The notes under the pieces: model-generated | Databases searched by the model: none | What the model was told of the DNA's origin: nothing | What the model saw: the letters and a program-made list of their open reading frames with translations, nothing else | Program-made: the position numbers and the translations under genes | Part shown: positions 27,329 through 34,716 of the stretch, piece after piece | Numbering within the stretch: the first letter of the stretch is position 1 | How the letters are laid out: every line of letters starts with the position of its first letter | NCBI GenBank assembly: GCA_964447405.1 | Contig: CAYUSP010000008.1 | Location: 1-64,000, forward strand | Length of the DNA stretch: 64,000 bases | Direction: 5' to 3' | DNA from: JALNZF01 sp964447405 | Lineage (GTDB): Bacteria; Nitrospirota; UBA9217

Positions 27329-28039
27329 ATGAAAACAGTACGTTTGCTCTCATTCCTCGGCTCAGTGGCGATCACCCTTACAGCGAGCTTCGCGAACGCA
27401 TCCTCATTCAGTTATCTTGTGGGCGGTGAAGCCGATACCAAGGGTCAGGCAAGTTATTACACTGGCCTTGTCGCGGAAAAATCGCTGCAGAAAAACCTCA
27501 GCTTAATCGGAAGAATCTGGATGGACTATCTTACCTACCAGTTCGAGAAGGGTGCTGATCTGATCACAACCAAGGCACCGGCAATTCAGACAGCTGTCGG
27601 CATCAAGCGCTTTGACGACAGTTGGTACATGGCTTTTTGGGGCGGATGGGAACATCGTAACACGACCATTGCTCCGGATAGGCAGGATGTTGAGGTGCAA
27701 GGCTCGACTGATAGCATCGTGCTCCAGACAGAATTGGATACGTGGTTGCCGACTGCTACCAATCTAGGCCTGATAGCCAGTTATAGCACACACAATAGAT
27801 ATACCTGGGGGCGTGGCAGAATAAAACAGGAAAGTTCCTTGGGTAGTATTCCAATTCGTTTCGGATTCGAGGTAGTTGGGCAGGGAAATGCTGATTATCA
27901 TGCGACTCAATTCGGTCCGGTGTTTGAGTTGTGCACCCTGTCTTGCCATGCATCCATTACATTCCATGGTGGTTACAAACGAAGCTCAGGCGACTCCACC
28001 AGCAAGTATGGAGGCGTGGAAGTATATGTTGGTTTTTAA
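27329..28039 (+). CDS. BcsS-like cellulose-locus outer-membrane protein
   Basis: From ATG 27329 the product (236 residues) has a signal peptide ending near ASFANA and then amphipathic beta strands ending in an aromatic residue (YVGF), typical of a small outer-membrane barrel. The strand pattern SYYTGLVAEKSL...LIGRIWMDYLTYQFE resembles the cellulose biosynthesis protein BcsS family; this is recognition from memory. The frame is open from 27272, overlapping bcsA, but that start would put a charged tail before the signal peptide. Position directly after bcsA supports a role in exopolysaccharide export or anchoring. Confidence 0.65.
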   Translation: MKTVRLLSFLGSVAITLTASFANASSFSYLVGGEADTKGQASYYTGLVAEKSLQKNLSLIGRIWMDYLTYQFEKGADLITTKAPAIQTAVGIKRFDDSWYMAFWGGWEHRNTTIAPDRQDVEVQGSTDSIVLQTELDTWLPTATNLGLIASYSTHNRYTWGRGRIKQESSLGSIPIRFGFEVVGQGNADYHATQFGPVFELCTLSCHASITFHGGYKRSSGDSTSKYGGVEVYVGF

Positions 28040-28386
28040 TTTATCTCTTTAGACTTGGGATTAAACCGGGGTAATGTATTGGTACTACGTTGCCTTAAAT
28101 CTCCTATTGCCGCAGATTTCCCGACGCTTTATGCGAGCATTGAGTTTGGTGCCAGACAGCATGGATGAATACTATCGTCCACAAGGATGCATGCACAAAG
28201 GGCCGGAATCTTGGTATACTATTCACATGCCACACAGTGCGGGTATGCAGCTTTTCTTTTTTAACGTGTGGACCAAGCGGATCCCGTTTTATTCGCCTAT
28301 CAATTCCTTGCAACGACCAGGGACATTCTATTCGGATCGTGTTGGTCAGTTCGGGGGGACACGCTGATAATCATGGGGGTGCTGGT
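28040..28386. other. Intergenic region without a supported gene
   Basis: The 347 bases between the BcsS-like gene and the cytochrome gene hold open frames, but none has a ribosome-binding site or family-like sequence. TTGGTATACTAT near 28211 could supply a -10 element for the cytochrome gene. No terminator with a T tract and no riboswitch pattern was seen. Confidence 0.4.
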
Positions 28387-28794
28387 ATGAAGGTCAAGAG
28401 CTTGATTTTCCTGTTTCTGGTGACGGCGGTCATCAGTATCCGCTGCCCTGTTCAGGCATCGGCTGAAATAGTTGCTCATCATGGAGCGAATGTTGAGGCT
28501 AAAGGCTCGGTTAAGTACTGCATTAGCTGTCACGATGGAGCTACCGGGAACATGATAGCGACGTGCACATCGAAGTGCAAAACAACGGAAGAGCATTCCG
28601 TGCTGAAGCGGTATCCTCCCCGGAAGAAACCAGAGGACTATGCTCCCGTGGAAACTGTTCTCGCCAGCGGACTTAAACTCGTGAAGGGCAAGGTCGTTTG
28701 CATAACCTGCCATGATCTGCGCAAGAAGAACGAGTACCATTTAGTAATCGTGGATCCAGGCAAACTATGCAAAGCTTGCCATATCCGCCTTTGA
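28387..28794 (+). CDS. Small periplasmic multihaem cytochrome c
   Basis: From ATG 28387 the product (135 residues) has a signal peptide (about 1-26) and three haem-binding CxxCH motifs: CISCH (45-49), CITCH (105-109) and CKACH (128-132). A fourth pair, CTSKCK at 60-65, has three residues between the cysteines and a lysine in place of histidine; it could be a non-standard haem site or a disulfide. The spacing resembles doubled-CXXCH cytochromes that shuttle electrons in the periplasm. The stop overlaps the next start as TGATG. The frame is open upstream to 28165, but only the internal ATG gives a signal peptide. Confidence 0.85.
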   Translation: MKVKSLIFLFLVTAVISIRCPVQASAEIVAHHGANVEAKGSVKYCISCHDGATGNMIATCTSKCKTTEEHSVLKRYPPRKKPEDYAPVETVLASGLKLVKGKVVCITCHDLRKKNEYHLVIVDPGKLCKACHIRL

Positions 28795-29666
28795 TGTCCA
28801 CACCTGTTGGACAGGCAGTCGCGTCTATCGGTTATGTCGACGCCCATGTCCATATTAGAAATACCAGCCGATTGGACGCCGTGCTAGCCGCAGGAGTATC
28901 GTCGCTTCGCGACGCTGGCGCACGGGAAGGCCTGGGTTTCCGAATCGACCTGTCGAATGCGCAGACATCCATCCCCATCATTATTTCGGCCGGACAGGCG
29001 CTCTATAAGAAAGGCGGGTACGGATATCTGCTTGGCGTTCCCGTCGAAACCCCCGGCGATATAAAACAAGAAATTACCAGGCTCAAAAAAGCTGGTGCTG
29101 CTATAATAAAGGTCATCGCCTCCGGCCTGGTAAGCCTTGCTGAATCTGACCGCATCACTCCCGGAGGGCTGAGCAGGGAGGAGTTGTTCGTGGCTGTTCA
29201 AGAGGCTGCCGGCTGCGGCCTGGAGGTGATGGCGCACGCAAACGGCGCGGATGCGATCATGGCGGCAGTGGAGGCAGGCGTTCGATCCGTTGAGCATGGG
29301 TTCTACATGGACACTGGTGCCATCGAGAAGATGGCTTCGAAGGGCATCTTCTGGACACCGACCGTGGGTGCACTTGTTCGCGCTGCACGAGCAGCGGCAA
29401 TAACCAGGAAGACGGATGCGTTCATCGGCCGGCTGGTTCAACGTCATCTGGTGATGATCGAGAAAGCCTTCCGGGCGGGTGTTCCCCTGGCCATCGGTAC
29501 AGATTGTATGCTCCCCCATGAGGAGTATGCTGCTATGTATCGTGAAGAGCTGGCCTACTTTGAACAAGCGGGGATTCCCCGCAAAGAAGTTGAACAGATC
29601 GCCCGAGTTAACGGTGCAAGACTGTTGGGAAGCGGAACAGAGGGCTACGTAACAAGCAGCAAGTAG
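28794..29666 (+). CDS. Amidohydrolase family metal-dependent hydrolase
   Basis: The 290-residue protein has amidohydrolase metal-site motifs in order: DAHVH (H18, H20), a lysine in IIKVIAS (candidate bridging carbamate), MAHANG, VEHGFYMD and the catalytic aspartate in IGTDC. This matches imidazolonepropionase or prolidase-type enzymes. The family's usual N-terminal beta-sandwich, which flanks the barrel, is missing; the protein starts almost directly at the HVH strand, so it is shorter than relatives of 380-420 residues. The ATG at 28794 overlaps the cytochrome stop (TGATG); ATG 28767 is an alternative. It has no signal peptide, so it should be cytoplasmic. Substrate unknown. Confidence 0.8.
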   Translation: MSTPVGQAVASIGYVDAHVHIRNTSRLDAVLAAGVSSLRDAGAREGLGFRIDLSNAQTSIPIIISAGQALYKKGGYGYLLGVPVETPGDIKQEITRLKKAGAAIIKVIASGLVSLAESDRITPGGLSREELFVAVQEAAGCGLEVMAHANGADAIMAAVEAGVRSVEHGFYMDTGAIEKMASKGIFWTPTVGALVRAARAAAITRKTDAFIGRLVQRHLVMIEKAFRAGVPLAIGTDCMLPHEEYAAMYREELAYFEQAGIPRKEVEQIARVNGARLLGSGTEGYVTSSK

Positions 29667-29726
29667 CATGCTATTCCTAGCCCCTTGCTACCTGATCCAT
29701 GATCCATATTCTACCAGGAGGTTCTT

Positions 29727-30806
29727 ATGCGAATCGGAGTCCTTTCAGGCGGCGGTGATGCACCCGGGCTGAACGCCGTCATCCGTGCGGTGACAAAGAC
29801 AGCGATCTTCAAGTACGGCTGGGAAGTGATCGGCATTATTGACGGATTTGAAGGGCTGCTGAGCCCGACCAAGACCCGTCAGCTGACCTCATGGAACACA
29901 CGGGGCATCCTGTTTATAGGCGGTACGATCCTTGGTACCACGAACCGCGGCAATCCGTTCGCGCACAAGACCACGGTCAATGGCAGGGAGATCGTGGAGG
30001 ACATGTCGCCTGTGGTCCTGAACAACATCAAGGAACTGGGCATTGAGGTGCTGGTAGTCATAGGCGGCGACGGCTCCCTCAAGATCGGACAGGGCCTCAA
30101 TAAGCTGGGGATACCCGTGATCGGAGTTCCCAAGACAATTGACAACGACCTCATGGCGACCCATGTGACATTCGGTTTCCAGACCGCGGTGGACACGGCG
30201 ACCGAGGCGCTCGACAAGCTCCATACCACGGCGGAGAGTCATCAGCGGGTCATTATCCTCGAGGTCATGGGAAGGTATGCCGGATGGATCGCCCTCGAAG
30301 CGGGTATGTCCGGCAGTGCTGACGTCATCCTGATCCCGGAAATCCCCTTCAGCTTTGAGAAGGTGATGGACAAGCTGATGGAGCGGAAAAAGGCGGGCAG
30401 CAAGTCGAGTATCGTCGTGGTGGCAGAGGGCGCAAAACCCGCCGGCGGTGAGATGGCTGTGCGCGAGAAGGCGGCAGACGGATACGTGCTCCGCCTGGGC
30501 GGCATGGGCGAGATCGTGGCAGCAGAGATCACCAAGCGCACGGGTATCGACACGCGGGTGACCGTCCTTGGTCACTTGCAGCGGGGCGGCAGCCCCTGCC
30601 CGTTCGACCGGCTCCTGGCTACGCGCTACGGGGCGTATGCAGTCGAGCTCATAGCGCAAAAAAAATTCGGAGAGATGGTTTCCTACCAGCCGCCAATCAT
30701 TACCTCGGTGCCGCTGGAGAATGCCATCAGCCAGCTCAAGCTGGTGGAGCCTGACGGCGAATTGGTCAAGGTTGCAGAGGGCACGGGAGTGAGCTTCGGC
30801 AGATGA
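29727..30806 (+). CDS. pfkA: 6-phosphofructokinase
   Basis: PfkA phosphorylates fructose 6-phosphate, a committing step of glycolysis. The 359-residue product has the nucleotide loop GGGDAPGLNAVIRA, the GGDGS motif, the catalytic PKTIDNDL and the substrate segment GHLQRGGSPCPFDR. In this family a glycine in GGDGS fits ATP use, whereas PPi enzymes have GGDD or GGED there. The lysine in PKTIDND is shared with PPi-type and with some ATP-type actinobacterial enzymes. ATP is the better guess, but the donor should be tested. Ribosome-binding site AGGAGG. Its stop overlaps the next gene by ATGA. Confidence 0.95.
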   Translation: MRIGVLSGGGDAPGLNAVIRAVTKTAIFKYGWEVIGIIDGFEGLLSPTKTRQLTSWNTRGILFIGGTILGTTNRGNPFAHKTTVNGREIVEDMSPVVLNNIKELGIEVLVVIGGDGSLKIGQGLNKLGIPVIGVPKTIDNDLMATHVTFGFQTAVDTATEALDKLHTTAESHQRVIILEVMGRYAGWIALEAGMSGSADVILIPEIPFSFEKVMDKLMERKKAGSKSSIVVVAEGAKPAGGEMAVREKAADGYVLRLGGMGEIVAAEITKRTGIDTRVTVLGHLQRGGSPCPFDRLLATRYGAYAVELIAQKKFGEMVSYQPPIITSVPLENAISQLKLVEPDGELVKVAEGTGVSFGR

Positions 30807-31945
30807 TCCCGTTCGTAGTGATGGTCTTCGCGGTCTATGGAGGCGTGCACCTGTACGCCTTCCTCCGCGCCAGAAGCATCTTCACCTTCGGGCTAGTCGC
30901 CGGTGCAGGGATCGCGGCATTCATGCTGCTCATGGTTGCCGCGATCTTTCTGGTCCGTGCGCTGGAGCTCCGTGAATACGAGGTGCCCGCGCAGGCGCTA
31001 TCCTATATTGCCTACTTCTGGATGGCTGCCCTGTTCCTGTTCTTCTGCTGTTCCGTTTTCTTCGATCTCCTTTCTTTCCTGACCCGTATGGCCGGCTGGC
31101 TGACGCGGGCAAATATCTCCGCATACCTCATACCTTCAAAGACTTCGTTCTTGCTGAGCCTCGGCATTGCTGTCCTGATATGTGTGTACGGTTTTGTTGA
31201 AGCGCGCAGCATTCGCATGGAGCGGCTGGTGGTCGAGACCGCCAAGCTGCCACCTGGCATTGATAGGCTGACGATCGTGCAGATATCCGATGTCCATCTT
31301 GGCCTGATCAACCGCACCAGCCGGTTCGAGCCGATGATCAAATTGGTCAAGGAGGCGAAACCTGATATTTTTGTTGTTACAGGAGACCTGGTCGATGCGC
31401 AGATCAACCATTTGACCGGTCTTGCTGAGATGCTTCGCGATGTTATTGCGCAGTACGGGAAGTTCGCCATCATGGGCAACCATGAATACTACGCTGGGCC
31501 GGATAAATCGCTTGCCTTTATCAGAGAAGCTGGGCTCACGATTCTGCGCGATGAAGTTGTACCAGCAGGGCCGATCACGATCGCGGGCGCTGATGATCAT
31601 ACTGCGTCGCAGCTCAAACTGGGGAGGATAAAACCGGGGAAAGAATTGCTTGCAGCCGCCGCAGGGGACCGCTTTATCCTTTACTTGAAGCATCAGCCTC
31701 ATATTGACCAGGCAACGATCGGCCTCTTCGATCTGCAGCTTTCCGGGCACACTCACAAAGGCCAGATCTACCCGTTCATCTATCTCACCCGACTAACATT
31801 TCCCTTCAGTGCTGGACGCTACGAGCTGGGCAGCGGATCCCTTTTGTATGTAAACCGTGGCACAGGGACGTGGGGGCCTCCGATCCGCTTCCTGGCGCCT
31901 CCCGAGGTTACCATTGTCGAGCTCGTGAGAAAAAAGCCGTCATGA
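30803..31945 (+). CDS. Membrane-anchored metallophosphoesterase
   Basis: The 380-residue protein has four N-terminal membrane segments (about 1-20, 25-50, 65-90, 115-135) and then a calcineurin-like phosphoesterase domain with its motifs in order: SDVHLG, GDLVD, GNHEYY, LKHQP and GHTHKGQ. This is the YkuE/YaeI-like arrangement; such enzymes act on lipid or nucleotide phosphoesters at the membrane. Substrate not predictable. It overlaps pfkA and the following lipoprotein gene by four bases each, so the three genes form a tightly coupled operon. Confidence 0.88.
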   Translation: MIPFVVMVFAVYGGVHLYAFLRARSIFTFGLVAGAGIAAFMLLMVAAIFLVRALELREYEVPAQALSYIAYFWMAALFLFFCCSVFFDLLSFLTRMAGWLTRANISAYLIPSKTSFLLSLGIAVLICVYGFVEARSIRMERLVVETAKLPPGIDRLTIVQISDVHLGLINRTSRFEPMIKLVKEAKPDIFVVTGDLVDAQINHLTGLAEMLRDVIAQYGKFAIMGNHEYYAGPDKSLAFIREAGLTILRDEVVPAGPITIAGADDHTASQLKLGRIKPGKELLAAAAGDRFILYLKHQPHIDQATIGLFDLQLSGHTHKGQIYPFIYLTRLTFPFSAGRYELGSGSLLYVNRGTGTWGPPIRFLAPPEVTIVELVRKKPS

Positions 31946-32652
31946 AACGTGTTTGTATTTTTCTTTCGCTGTACCTACTCTTTGCTTCATGCATGACCGA
32001 ACAGATCCCGCCAGTCGCGGAATATCACGCAGTCCCGAATCAGTCAACCTTCCTCGTCAGCAAGACCGATTATGATCTGCATGGCAGGCCCCTTTTCCAA
32101 AAGCGGCTCGGTAGCCGTCCCAGTGGAGTCGGTGCGCGGTTCACGATCGTCCATGCGGTGAACGACAAGCCGTCCCGTTCCTATGACATCGCGATCGTTG
32201 AACAACAAAAAGCCGATATGCACAAACCGCTTGCGGTCCTGTATGAATGGACCGGCAGGGGATTCGAGGGCGGACTGGCTGTAAGCGAAGGGATCTTCCC
32301 CGGCGGCGGTACGATGTCCGGACGGGAGGCCGCGGCGTTCCTGGCCATCAAGGCCGCGCCCGTGGTCATCGGCAGTGTGACGGGATTTGTCTTTGGTCTT
32401 GCTGCTGGTATCCCTGCGACGGCCGCGGTACTCAGGAATGTGGTCGTGAACACCCGTGAGATGCTAATCGGGTATACGCTCTACGAGTATGACGAAAAGG
32501 GGCGGCTCAAGTTCATGAAGCTCTATCCGCCAATCGACCATACTGCTGAATTGGTGAAGACCGAGTTCTTTTACTCGAATGCAAGCGGTGAACCGATGCA
32601 AGCAGAAGTAACGAGCATTGTTGAACAGAAAAAGAGGATGATAAAAAACTAA
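31942..32652 (+). CDS. Hypothetical lipoprotein with glycine-rich segment
   Basis: From ATG 31942, overlapping the previous stop as ATGA, the 236-residue product has a short lipoprotein signal (FASC, Cys17). The mature part has several short repeats of charged beta strands (TDYDLHGRPLFQ; YTLYEYDEKGRLKFMK) around a hydrophobic Gly/Ala/Val stretch (about 137-165) that could span or insert in a membrane. I do not recognise a family. Translational coupling with the phosphoesterase suggests envelope work. The upstream frame to 31870 overlaps too far to be the true start. Confidence 0.65.
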   Translation: MKRVCIFLSLYLLFASCMTEQIPPVAEYHAVPNQSTFLVSKTDYDLHGRPLFQKRLGSRPSGVGARFTIVHAVNDKPSRSYDIAIVEQQKADMHKPLAVLYEWTGRGFEGGLAVSEGIFPGGGTMSGREAAAFLAIKAAPVVIGSVTGFVFGLAAGIPATAAVLRNVVVNTREMLIGYTLYEYDEKGRLKFMKLYPPIDHTAELVKTEFFYSNASGEPMQAEVTSIVEQKKRMIKN

Positions 32653-32710
32653 TAGGTGAGCAGACGATGAATGCATTCAACTATATGAAATATAATTAAT
32701 ATCACACAAT

Positions 32711-32737
32711 CTGGCACTCATATTGACAGAGTGCTAA
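32711..32737 (+). promoter_or_regulatory. CIRCE operator (HrcA site)
   Basis: CTGGCACTC-N9-GAGTGCTAA matches the CIRCE consensus TTAGCACTC-N9-GAGTGCTAA except at the first and third bases of the left arm. It overlaps the -35 element and spacer of the hsp20 promoter, as expected for repression by HrcA. Confidence 0.88.
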
Positions 32738-32751
32738 TCCGGTGATATATT
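32723..32751 (+). promoter_or_regulatory. hsp20 promoter
   Basis: TTGACA (32723-32728), a 17-base spacer and TATATT (32746-32751). The -35 lies inside the CIRCE spacer. The leader is about 115 bases long before the gene. Confidence 0.8.
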
Positions 32752-32871
32752 TTATATGAAAGCAGGAGGTGATGCCTGAAACATATTGGATGGATGGAAA
32801 AGGGTACTGTTTTTTTTCTAGGCGTAATGCAATACCGATGCATCACTTATGGCAAGAAAGGAGGGATTTAT

Positions 32872-33387
32872 ATGAAAAGTCTGATGAGATGGGATCCCTT
32901 CCGGATGGCTAGTAGGTGGGATCCGCTGGATGAGTTAAGATCGATGCAGCATGAGATGGATAGAATATTTGATAGGTTCCGCGGTGTTGAAGCTGCGGAT
33001 ACTCGATTGGGAACATGGATCCCTGCGGTAGAAAGTTACAGCGCCGAAGGCAAACTCGTATTCAAGGTCGATCTGCCTGGTATTGATCTCAAGGACCTGG
33101 ATGTAAGCATTAGAGACCGGGAGCTTGTGATCAAGGGTACCAGGAAAGAGGAGAAAGACGCAAAAGAAGAGAATTATGTATGCAGAGAAATTTCCTATGG
33201 CTCCTTCGAGCGGCATTTCCTTCTGCCTGAGGGTGTAAATACCGAGGAACTGAAGGCTAAATATGCCAACGGGCTTCTTGAGGTCACTGTACCAGCGCCG
33301 ACGATTGCCAAGGTACGGAAGGTAGAGATCGAGGCATCCAAAGAGGAGAAGAAAACCATTGATGCAGAGGTCAAGAAGGCCGCATAA
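32872..33387 (+). CDS. Hsp20 family small heat-shock protein
   Basis: The 171-residue protein has the usual N-terminus MRWDPFRMASRWDPLDELRS, an alpha-crystallin domain at about 45-140 (WIPAVESYSAEGKLVFKVDLPGID, then YGSFERHFLLPEGVN and the ANGLLEVTVP strand), and a lysine/glutamate-rich tail. Such proteins hold unfolding proteins for refolding by DnaK. ATG 32872 follows AAAGGAGGG; an earlier in-frame start at 32794 lies in the leader. Control by HrcA through the CIRCE site is the clear inference, although CIRCE is more usual ahead of groESL and dnaK. Confidence 0.95.
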   Translation: MKSLMRWDPFRMASRWDPLDELRSMQHEMDRIFDRFRGVEAADTRLGTWIPAVESYSAEGKLVFKVDLPGIDLKDLDVSIRDRELVIKGTRKEEKDAKEENYVCREISYGSFERHFLLPEGVNTEELKAKYANGLLEVTVPAPTIAKVRKVEIEASKEEKKTIDAEVKKAA

Positions 33388-33439
33388 TTGGACCGTGTCG
33401 CAGGACGAATATATGATGCTGCTTCAGTAATTACCAGTT

Positions 33440-33467
33440 AACCCGCGCTGTAGAGGGTTTTTTTTTT
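33440..33467 (+). terminator. Probable hsp20 terminator
   Basis: A short AACCC/GGGTT stem with a ten-base loop runs into about ten T residues. Confidence 0.55.
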
Positions 33468-33646
33468 GAGAAGGCTTTTTCCTATATCGTTGAATGCATT
33501 CAGAAATGGGTAGTTGCGAGCATCTGGCTGACCCAACTTTTTTAGGGAGCTATTGAATACAGGAAAACGGGTTTCCCCTAGCCCGCTGTCAAGCTGGCGA
33601 TCTCTTTTTCCCCTCTCTTACAGGAAATCGTCAGCTAGCCTTTGTT

Positions 33647-33680
33647 GTGTGATCAGGTAGCTATGGCGACCTGATCACAC
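33647..33680. repeat. Perfect 12-bp inverted repeat
   Basis: GTGTGATCAGGT (33647-33658) and ACCTGATCACAC (33669-33680) flank a ten-base loop. No T tract follows on either strand, so it is not a standard terminator. It lies between convergent genes. Confidence 0.6.
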
Positions 33681-33719
33681 TGTTAGTTCCAGCGGCAGGT
33701 TGTCAGAGGGGAGGACGCT

Positions 33720-34400
33720 TTACTCGTTGTCGAAACTGAATGAAATAGCGTTCAAAAAGTAGGTATTTGCGTTGTTCGCGAACTTCTGAATGACCCCCGT
33801 GGCAATGACCGTCTTCTTCGAATTTTTCCTCTGAGCGAGAATAACGTCCTTGCTGTTCTGCGGCAGATCCCGGTAAAAAACTTCGACCATGTTTCCGTTC
33901 TGGTCGAAAACGAAGGATTCACGCATGGGTTCGCTATAGACGAAGTTACCTTTCATGGAAACCGTTTTGCCGACATAGCGTACCGGATTCGATAGGATAT
34001 CCGCATAGGCAACATAAACGCGAGAGGCGGCGGCCGGCGCAGAGCTGCCGGAAGTCTCCAGCGAAGACGCATTGATGTAGTACGCATTTGAACTATTTTC
34101 GAAGCGGCGAATGACTCCGGTGATCGTTACGGGCAACTTGGAGTGTTTTCTTTGCGCCAGAATCGTATCCTTGTCGCGGGAGGGGAGGTCCCGGTAGAAT
34201 ATTTCTATCAGTCTGCCATTTTGATCGATGGTAAATGATTCCTTCAATGGTTCGCTATAGGCAAAGAGGCCCTTCATCGTGCCGATCTTTCCGACATACT
34301 GCGAGGGATCAGAAAGGATGTCCGAATAGGTTATTTCTTTGGCAAAAGCAACATGGGCCAGGAAGGTGAATGACAGAATCAGCAGTAATATTCTATTCAC
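33720..34400 (-). CDS. Exported protein with two tandem ~85-residue repeats
   Basis: From the GTG at 34400, behind CGAGGTG, the product (226 residues) has a signal peptide ending near AHVAFA and then two copies of one domain. Both copies have a YxDILSxPxxYVGK start, a YSEPxxESFxxDQNG middle, the shared FYRDLP, then ILAQRK, and a TGVIxxF end. The copies are clearly a recent internal duplication. The strand-rich pattern resembles small OB-fold domains of the tRNA_anti-like type, but I cannot assign it. The frame is open to 34451 without a better start. It lies behind the terminator of the rhodanese gene and has its own leader. Function unknown. Confidence 0.75.
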   Translation of the reverse strand: MNRILLLILSFTFLAHVAFAKEITYSDILSDPSQYVGKIGTMKGLFAYSEPLKESFTIDQNGRLIEIFYRDLPSRDKDTILAQRKHSKLPVTITGVIRRFENSSNAYYINASSLETSGSSAPAAASRVYVAYADILSNPVRYVGKTVSMKGNFVYSEPMRESFVFDQNGNMVEVFYRDLPQNSKDVILAQRKNSKKTVIATGVIQKFANNANTYFLNAISFSFDNE

Positions 34401-34716
34401 AGGGCACCTCGGTGCGCGAAAAATTATTGGCTGTTGCTGTTGGTTGGGCAAGGATGAATTCTCTGCAGATGTACGGTATTCTTATCGGCGAATCCGGATA
34501 TTTCTTTAATATCGCAGGTTGCTTGGTATGCGGAGATTAATCCTTGTGGCCGGGGGGTGCCATGCCGCATCCCAGGTGAATAGTTCTGGCGAGCAGCACG
34601 CTGACGTCGTGTCCGATAGCGAGATATGAAGTGCATGCGCGCCATGCTGGCACAGAAGAAACCCCGGGAGGCTTGCGCCTACCGGGGCATGCGGAATAAC
34701 AAAGTGGGGCGTAAGG
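34401..34716. other. Intergenic region with leftward terminator
   Basis: It holds the terminator of the selenocysteine rhodanese gene (34662-34687) and the leader of the duplicated-domain gene. No further gene or known riboswitch was recognised in the remaining 260 bases. Confidence 0.4.
34662..34687 (-). terminator. Terminator of the rhodanese gene
   Basis: On the minus strand CCCCGG-TAGGC-GCAA-GCCTC-CCGGGG forms a long stem closed by a GCAA tetraloop and is followed by TTTCTTCT. Confidence 0.85.

Larger units (their letters stand above)
33388..33719. other. Intergenic region between hsp20 and the duplicated-domain gene
   Basis: It contains a likely hsp20 terminator (AACCC 33440-33444, GGGTT 33455-33459, then a long T run) and a separate perfect hairpin at 33647-33680, listed on its own. 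No open frame looks like a gene. Confidence 0.5.
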
